Assembly (NCBI RefSeq): GCF_047338595.1
Contig: NZ_JBLFBO010000002.1
Location: 248,001-312,000, forward strand
DNA: 64,000 bases
Reading direction: 5' to 3'
DNA from: Nitrospira_D sp019636945
GTDB lineage: Bacteria; Nitrospirota; Nitrospiria; Nitrospirales; Nitrospiraceae
Shown: positions 58,504-64,000 of the stretch, one piece after another
Layout of the letters: every line of letters begins with the position of its first letter
Position numbering within the stretch: the first letter of the stretch is position 1
Translations under genes and position numbers: made by a program
Notes under the pieces: generated by a model
Told to the model about the DNA's origin: nothing
The model's database searches: none
The model's input: only the letters and a program-made list of their open reading frames with translations

Positions 58504-61500
58504 GCCGCAGCTTTTCCTTTGCTCACTTCACCTCGAAGCGCATCACAGGCCGCCACATAATGCTGACCCAGCCGTGCTATTACCTCATCGACATGCGTGA
58601 GATCTTGGCGCTCCCCCATCTGCTCCAATTCTCGGCAATCAGCGGAAACCGCCATGGCCCCAAGCTGAGCGCTGCTCGACTTCAGGCGATGCGCCGCAGC
58701 ACGCAGCTCCGCCGCATTCTGTGACCGTGCGGCTGAACGTATTCGCTCCACAATGTCCGGGGATGTATCGAGATACGACGTCACGACACGCACGACAATA
58801 TCAGGCTGTCCTGAACGTTGAAGTGCACGGATCCCCGCCAGCGCGGTTTGATCAATGATCGATCCGGCGGATGGCCCTCCCGGCTCTGAGACGCGACGAT
58901 GATCCTCCTGCAAGTCACCTACCGTCTCCTTCCCGACGGAACCGGATGAAATCGCCTGCTGACCGGCATCACTCCCGGGCCAGTTGGGGAGCCAACGAGC
59001 CAGCATGTGCTCAAGCTGCACGAGGGTAAATGGTTTGCTAAGGTGGTCGTCCATACCGACAGAGAGACACTGCTCTCTGTCCCCCTGCATCGCATGCGCC
59101 GTCAATGCCACGATCGGCACACGACGGGGAATGTCGGGTTTCGCGTGTTGAGTTTCAGGTTGAAGGCTCGGATGCACCGGTCTTGGACTCGAAACATTGA
59201 ATTCGGAACTCGAAACAGCTTCTGCCGCTTCCCGAGCTCTGATTAGTTTGGTCGCCGTCAATCCATCCATTTCCGGCATCTGACAATCCATAAAGACGAG
59301 TGCATAGTCGGTCTTGGCTATTGCCTCAAGAGCTTCTCGGCCATTTTCCGCCGTGTCGATGCGACAATTGAGTACTTCCAGCATGCCGCACGCCACTTCA
59401 CGGTTCACGGGATTATCCTCCACCAGGAGAATACGAATCTCACCCGTCCTTAGAGGACGCTGATCACTGACGGTATCACCGCGCTTGGCAGGCACAGCGA
59501 ACAATTCGGACGGCCTCTGAGTCGGCATAGCAGCGGGCGTACAGTAGACCGTGAATCGAAAACAGGTCCCTTCCCCCGGGCGACTCTGGAGCTCAATCGT
59601 CCCACCCATGAGGGTCACCAGTTGCTTGACAATGGCCAGGCCTAATCCTGTTCCACCGTACTTCCTTGTCGTCGACCCATCTGCCTGGGAGAAGGCATCG
59701 AAGATATTTGACTGCGCCTCAAGGGGAATCCCAATACCAGTATCGGCCACGCTGACGGACAATCCAGGTTGCCCTTCTCTTGTCCCAATCCACTCCGCAC
59801 TGACGGTGACCGTACCCTGCTCAGTGAATTTCACCGCATTGCTGACCAGATTGACGATGATCTGCCTCAGCCTTGTCGGATCACCGATCAGGGCAGACGG
59901 GATGTGCGGGTCGATGCGACATGAGAGTCTCAGCCCTTTCTGTTCTGCAGTAGAGGAAGACACCGCAAGGGATTCCTCAAACGTCCGTCGCACCTCAAAA
60001 GGGATCGCCTCCAATTGTAATTTCCCCGCCTCGATTTTCGAGAAATCGAGAATGTCATTAATGATGGCAAGGAGCACGGATCCGGATCGATGAATCGATT
60101 GAGTCAACTGACGCTCTTTCTCATTGAGCGGATAGCGAAGCAACAGCTCCGCCAGGCCCAGCACGCCGTTCATCGGCGTCCGAATCTCGTGGCTCATGTT
60201 GGCAAGAAATTGGCTCTTTGCACGACTCGCCGCTTCAGCCGCATCCTTGGCTTGACGCAGGACCTCTTCAGCGGCTTTCCGGTCAGTTACATCGATGTGG
60301 ATGCCGACCATGCGAGACGAGAGTGCTCCTTCATTTCTAATGATGGTCCCACGGGCAAGAATCCATCGATATGACCCATCTTTATGGCGAAGGCGATGCT
60401 CGTTCTCGAGTGCCCCCACTCGTCCATTGAGATAGGCCTCAATTGCACCGAGAGCACGCTCATGGTCGTCCGGATGAACTCGACATTCCCATTCCTGAAA
60501 CGAATTGGCGAACTCATGATCCTCATATCCCAGCTGCCGCTTCCATTCAGGGGACAAATACACGTCATTGGAACTAAGATCCCAATCCCAAATCCCGATG
60601 TTTGTGCTCTGGACCGTCATCGTCAGGCGTCCTTCGCTCGTCCGTAGGGCCTGCTCAACCTTTTTCCGGTCAGCCGCCTCAAGGGCCAACGTGAGCGTGT
60701 TGGCCACCGACACGGCAAAATGTTGCTCCTCCAACGTCCAACATCGTATGGGACCAATGTGCTCGTAACAGATCACCCCCACCATCTGACCGCCGGAACG
60801 GATCGGCACATCAAGCATCGAGGTAATCCCCAGAGGCGCTAAATAGCTTGCGGTGAACTCCGCCGTCTTTAGATCGTGCTGCGCATCGTCCGCCACCACA
60901 GACTGTTCCGTCTCCAGCTCCCTGAAGTATCGTGGATAGGTCGTTGCGGCCAGGACAGTGCCTTGCGAGTATTCCTGGGTGGTGAATTGATAGAGCTTGG
61001 CACATTGAATCGTGGAACGATTCTCCGTAAAAAACCAAATGCTGACCCGCTCGACACACAGAAAGACGGCCGCCACTCGAGTGATGGTTTGAAAGGCCTG
61101 CTCAAGATTCCCATTATAAATTTCAGGACTTTCTGCCAATTCAGACAAACCGGTCTTAATGCGCCGAAGTAGGCCCTCAGTCTGTTGACGTTCCTGTTCA
61201 ACCCGCTTCTGATGCGAAATGTCTCTGAGCACCAGAACCGCACCGATTGCCTTGCCCGTCAGCAGCAGAGGGCTCACGACCAGGGCAATAGGTACCAGTT
61301 CACCGTTCCTGGTCAACAGGACCCCATCATCCGTTCGATAGGGTTCACCGGACGCCAGTGAAGGAAAGGTCGAGTCGGTAATGAGACATTCGGATCGGTA
61401 TTCTTCGGGGCCTGGTGAAATCATCCGATACACGGAACGACCCATGAGCGTGTGACTGGTTTCCCCGAACAAGAGTTCAGCCTGAGGATTGACCATCTGA

Positions 61501-61796
61501 ATCTTCCACTCCGCATCCACGACGCAGAGTCCATCACCCAGTGATTGCAGGACCGTCCGGAGTGTGTTCCGCTCCTGTTCCAGTTGCGTTTCGCTGTTCT
61601 GCTTGAGCTGAGCATACAGCTCCTGCATTTCTGAGGAGGAAAGAGCCAGCGACCGCTCCAAGAGCGCATGGCCTTGGTCGGCTTCAAGATAACTCCGATC
61701 GATCCTCTTCAGCAGCTCCTCCCATACCACCGGAGATGGAGGATGCCCCTCATCAAGCCCCAAGCGTTTCAGTTGTCGGGCCAGTAAGGGATGCAT
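58500..61796 (-). CDS. Hybrid histidine kinase: PAS-GAF-PAS-HisKA-HATPase-REC-HPt
   Basis: 1098 residues, soluble. Parts in order: helical N-terminus, PAS (about 80-205), GAF (about 225-375), PAS (about 385-510), HisKA with SHEIRTPMNGVLGLAELL (about 535), HATPase (about 640-760), receiver (RILLVEDNPVNREVACG at about 785, phospho-Asp in LVFMDCQMPEMDG), and a C-terminal HPt domain with AAHRLKSSSAQLG (about 1035). All steps of a phosphorelay are in one chain. The receiver has an insertion of about 30 residues between its phospho-Asp helix and PIVALTAHAM, and this insertion is coded by heptad array R8. Follows the FIST gene by 6 bp. Confidence 0.94.
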   Translation of the reverse strand: MHPLLARQLKRLGLDEGHPPSPVVWEELLKRIDRSYLEADQGHALLERSLALSSSEMQELYAQLKQNSETQLEQERNTLRTVLQSLGDGLCVVDAEWKIQMVNPQAELLFGETSHTLMGRSVYRMISPGPEEYRSECLITDSTFPSLASGEPYRTDDGVLLTRNGELVPIALVVSPLLLTGKAIGAVLVLRDISHQKRVEQERQQTEGLLRRIKTGLSELAESPEIYNGNLEQAFQTITRVAAVFLCVERVSIWFFTENRSTIQCAKLYQFTTQEYSQGTVLAATTYPRYFRELETEQSVVADDAQHDLKTAEFTASYLAPLGITSMLDVPIRSGGQMVGVICYEHIGPIRCWTLEEQHFAVSVANTLTLALEAADRKKVEQALRTSEGRLTMTVQSTNIGIWDWDLSSNDVYLSPEWKRQLGYEDHEFANSFQEWECRVHPDDHERALGAIEAYLNGRVGALENEHRLRHKDGSYRWILARGTIIRNEGALSSRMVGIHIDVTDRKAAEEVLRQAKDAAEAASRAKSQFLANMSHEIRTPMNGVLGLAELLLRYPLNEKERQLTQSIHRSGSVLLAIINDILDFSKIEAGKLQLEAIPFEVRRTFEESLAVSSSTAEQKGLRLSCRIDPHIPSALIGDPTRLRQIIVNLVSNAVKFTEQGTVTVSAEWIGTREGQPGLSVSVADTGIGIPLEAQSNIFDAFSQADGSTTRKYGGTGLGLAIVKQLVTLMGGTIELQSRPGEGTCFRFTVYCTPAAMPTQRPSELFAVPAKRGDTVSDQRPLRTGEIRILLVEDNPVNREVACGMLEVLNCRIDTAENGREALEAIAKTDYALVFMDCQMPEMDGLTATKLIRAREAAEAVSSSEFNVSSPRPVHPSLQPETQHAKPDIPRRVPIVALTAHAMQGDREQCLSVGMDDHLSKPFTLVQLEHMLARWLPNWPGSDAGQQAISSGSVGKETVGDLQEDHRRVSEPGGPSAGSIIDQTALAGIRALQRSGQPDIVVRVVTSYLDTSPDIVERIRSAARSQNAAELRAAAHRLKSSSAQLGAMAVSADCRELEQMGERQDLTHVDEVIARLGQHYVAACDALRGEVSKGKAAA
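59136..59219. repeat. Inverted heptad array R8 inside the hybrid kinase gene
   Basis: Left arm GGGTTTC, GCGTGTT, GAGTTTC, AGGTTGA (59136-59163); right arm GGACTCG, AAACATT, GAATTCG, GAACTCG, AAACAGC (59185-59219). The arms are complementary around a 21-nt loop. It keeps the reading frame and encodes about residues 859-887, a Ser/Pro-rich insert in the receiver domain. Same architecture as the intergenic arrays. Confidence 0.7.
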
Positions 61797-61802
61797 AAGT
61801 AT

Positions 61803-62945
61803 TCAGGCAGCCTCGCTCAACGTCGTCAAGGTCATCGTCTGGTTATGCAGATCACAGGTTCCTGTGGCATAGGGGGAAATCTCGCCGTAGGAATAAAATC
61901 CGATCTGCTGTGTCCCGGGAGGAAGCACATCCAACGTGGCCTCCGTTTCCTCCTCGGTCCGCTCCCCGAGAACCAGTCGCCTTCCGACACAGCTAATCGC
62001 AACCGCGAGGGTACTGGAACATCCGTTGGCCGACAGTTTCGTTGATGTGGCGGCCTCCGAAGCGCCTTGAACCAATCGGTCGAAATTTGCCTTCATGAGC
62101 TGAGCCAGCGTTCCTTCTTGAATGTCGCCCGCGAAGGTGAGCGACTGGTCCCGTTCATTCACGGCCAAAATGGTCCTAACCAGACTCTTGGGGTCCGATA
62201 CGTTGGCGCGCAACGCCAACGGAAACAACAGACCGGTTGCAGGTAGCCCAGCGGCCCGCTCACCAAGATATCCCTTGTACAGTTCGAGTGCGGGCCGTCC
62301 ATCAAGCTCATAGAGTACGTTGCCTTTTGATTTGGTCACCCGGCGCTCCGGCCCAAATCGATCCCAGCCTCCTTTTGATCCATGCCCAATTCGGATGTGG
62401 TCACCGTAGAACCCAACCGCTGTGACAAAACCGGCCTGAGGACGCCTGCCGTGCAACACCCACGTCCGACGAAAGCGATCTCCATCCCCAGCCAACCCTC
62501 CCGTGACAACCACCGATGATGAGACTTGAGAGTTGAGCCCCCGCACCAGCTCGCTCCCGTTCACCTGAAGCCCATCGGACAGGACAAAGATGCCCCTGAG
62601 TCGTGCATCGTTCAGCTGCCGCGCGATCTGCTGTCCGGCGGCAAACGAATCATCCGCTGACTGTACGGGAGCACTGGCCATCCGAATATCAGTGTGATTA
62701 AGTCTGACGAGCGCCGCACTCACACTCTCGTCGTAAATTTGTGTGCCCAGAATTTCCCCTGCCGTTGAGCAGCCAATGGCAAGCGAGTCAGGATAGTCGT
62801 GGAGCAATTCTTCGATTGGACCGGCATCATCGAGAAGGCTTGAGGATCCAAATAGCACTATGAGTGTGCGAGACGAATCAATCTTTGGTCGATGGCTGAC
62901 TGACCAGCGCGTTTTCTGATCGAACCCAAGCGTATGGACTTCCAT
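61803..62945 (-). CDS. FIST-domain sensor protein
   Basis: 380 residues. FIST N domain (about 25-220) with LIVLFGSSSLLDD, AIGCSTAGEILG and VTGGLAGDGDRF, then FIST C domain (about 225-360) with ALELYKGYLGERA and LTFAGDIQEGTLAQLMKAN. Soluble; FIST proteins are thought to bind small ligands such as amino acids and to feed signals to kinases. Strong Shine-Dalgarno AAAAGGAGG before ATG 62945. Its place between a membrane kinase and a hybrid kinase suggests a ligand-binding partner for one or both. Confidence 0.92.
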   Translation of the reverse strand: MEVHTLGFDQKTRWSVSHRPKIDSSRTLIVLFGSSSLLDDAGPIEELLHDYPDSLAIGCSTAGEILGTQIYDESVSAALVRLNHTDIRMASAPVQSADDSFAAGQQIARQLNDARLRGIFVLSDGLQVNGSELVRGLNSQVSSSVVVTGGLAGDGDRFRRTWVLHGRRPQAGFVTAVGFYGDHIRIGHGSKGGWDRFGPERRVTKSKGNVLYELDGRPALELYKGYLGERAAGLPATGLLFPLALRANVSDPKSLVRTILAVNERDQSLTFAGDIQEGTLAQLMKANFDRLVQGASEAATSTKLSANGCSSTLAVAISCVGRRLVLGERTEEETEATLDVLPPGTQQIGFYSYGEISPYATGTCDLHNQTMTLTTLSEAA

Positions 62946-62971
62946 TTCATGGCCTCCTTTTGCGTCCTTCG

Positions 62972-64000
62972 CTACGCGGCAATTTGACCTACACCAGAAT
63001 CGCGACCCGTCACCGAGTCGTCTAGTTCCTCTTCAGCAAACTGCACCGTAAACCAAAATTGCGACCCGGCTCCCGGTGCCGACTCCACCCCGATCGATCC
63101 CTGCATCATCTCGACGAGTCGTTTGGAGATCGCCAGACCGAGCCCCGTACCTCCGTGTTTCCTCGTCGAAGACCCATCGACTTGAGAGAACTCCTGAAAA
63201 AGCGCCGCTTGAGCCTCCGGCGAAATACCGATCCCACTATCCTGAACCGCTATCCGGAACGATCCTGCCGAGCCGTTGCTGCGCTGCAGCGTCACGGATA
63301 TCGTGCCGGCATCAGTGAATTTGATGGCATTCCCGATCAAGTTCGTCAGGACCTGGCGGAATCGATAGACATCCCCCACGACGTGGGTCTGGAGTCCCTC
63401 CTCCGCTCTATAGGAAAGCGTGAGCCCTTTGGCGACAGCCCGCTCCAGAAATGATTCCACCATCTCCCTCATGACCGCAGCCAGGTCGAACGGATTACGC
63501 TCCAGCACGATCTTGCCGGCCTCAATCTTCGAAAAATCGAGGATGTCATTGATGATGTACAGGAGATCGCCACCTGAGCTGCGAATCTGGTCCACATAGC
63601 GCCGTTGCTTCTCGGTCAGTGGGGTATGCGAGAGTAGCTCCGCCATGCCCAGCACTCCATTCATCGGAGTCCTGATCTCATGACTCATGTTCGCTAGGAA
63701 CTGAGATTTTGCTTTGCTTGCTGCCTCCGCTCGTTCTTTTTCCTGGTAGAGGTCACTCTGCACCGTTTCATTCACTCGCCAATAGACCAGGAGAGCTGCA
63801 CATTCGGCTAAGATGAACCCACCGTGGATAAGGGCCCAGATCCAAGGATGGTGTTGAGCTTCAGAATGGTTGTACACCAGAGTCGGTGCGAGGGTTCCGA
63901 TGAGCCCATGATCAACCACAACGGAGATGAGGGCCAGGAGAAAGGGCACCCAATCCTGGTACAAGACGATCACCGCCATCATCACAAAGAAGTGAAAATG
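62972..64000 (-). CDS. Membrane histidine kinase, C-terminal part (runs off the window)
   Basis: Incomplete: the frame is open to the right edge, so the true start lies beyond 64000 and the ATGs near 63985 are internal. The visible part has membrane helices (ALISVVVDHGLIGTLAPTLVYNH and WIWALIHGGFILAECAALLVYW), in a pattern HFHFF...YQDW...HG found in membrane sensor regions of other kinases and GGDEF proteins. HisKA (SHEIRTPMNGVLGMAELL) and HATPase (NAIKFTDAGT, DSGIGISPEAQ, GGTGLGLAISKRLVEMM) follow. No receiver domain. It heads the FIST-hybrid-receiver kinase gene set. Confidence 0.9.
   Translation of the reverse strand, partial: HFHFFVMMAVIVLYQDWVPFLLALISVVVDHGLIGTLAPTLVYNHSEAQHHPWIWALIHGGFILAECAALLVYWRVNETVQSDLYQEKERAEAASKAKSQFLANMSHEIRTPMNGVLGMAELLSHTPLTEKQRRYVDQIRSSGGDLLYIINDILDFSKIEAGKIVLERNPFDLAAVMREMVESFLERAVAKGLTLSYRAEEGLQTHVVGDVYRFRQVLTNLIGNAIKFTDAGTISVTLQRSNGSAGSFRIAVQDSGIGISPEAQAALFQEFSQVDGSSTRKHGGTGLGLAISKRLVEMMQGSIGVESAPGAGSQFWFTVQFAEEELDDSVTGRDSGVGQIAA

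Noticed and set aside
58437..58724. Small plus-strand genes opposite the kinase genes
   Set aside because: They mirror conserved kinase coding sequence and show no independent signals.
1..64000. tRNA, rRNA or insertion sequences
   Set aside because: No cloverleaf-like sequence with a T-loop, no rRNA segment and no transposase or terminal inverted repeats with target duplication were seen by eye.

Overview
The window reads as chromosome of a moderately GC-rich Gram-negative bacterium, most likely a Nitrospira-type member of the Nitrospirota. This is inferred from the gene mix: a full nuoA-N complex I operon with fused nuoCD, a LuxI/LuxR pair, heavy copper-handling capacity and very many PAS and hybrid kinases. 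There is no rRNA, tRNA or marker metabolic gene here to settle it.

Bases 1-8.4 kb are a copper region. On the minus strand run a DsbA-like oxidoreductase, an ECF sigma factor with a cysteine-rich tail (CorE type), a YHS-bearing Cu+ P-type ATPase, a multicopper oxidase (CopA) and CopB. A convergent MFS transporter and the 5' end of a His-rich secreted protein lie at the left edge. An Slp-type lipoprotein and an FCD/GntR regulator follow (8.4-9.8 kb).

Bases 10-18.3 kb form an unusual minus-strand cluster. Four paralogous small secreted proteins with a His-rich stretch, a CxWxC motif and an RGPP-like tail alternate with two outer-membrane beta-barrels, a TlpA thioredoxin, a beta-propeller lipoprotein, an orphan TonB and an excisionase-type HTH protein. 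Three leaders in or near it carry the same two-hairpin element. One small paralog still carries the 3' tail of tlpA in front of it, so it arose by copying the tlpA-paralog unit. I infer a metal (possibly copper) acquisition or handling system; this is the best candidate for an undescribed system.

Bases 18.4-38.1 kb are core genes: secA, a MidA/NDUFAF7-type methyltransferase (a complex I assembly factor in mitochondria) and nuoA-B-CD-E-F-G-H-I-J-K-L-M-N. Bases 38.1-45.3 kb hold YihY, an M50 protease with CBS domains, a polysaccharide deacetylase, a GNAT protein, a VOC protein, a DapF homologue with both catalytic cysteines changed to serine, a four-helix-bundle (23S IVS-type) protein and uvrC.

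Many spacers from 23 to 43.5 kb, and one site inside a kinase gene at 59.1 kb, hold inverted arrays of 7- or 8-nt degenerate repeats. In one of them the loop between the arms carries the four-helix-bundle gene, which suggests a mobile or IVS-like element family.

Bases 45.3-64 kb are signalling: a FadL-type porin, LuxR, LuxI with a near-perfect lux box, two NarL-type two-component pairs (one with about nine PAS domains), a receiver protein with an H-box but no ATPase domain, a YqhA-type membrane protein, and a minus-strand operon of membrane kinase, FIST sensor, hybrid kinase with HPt and receiver-kinase.
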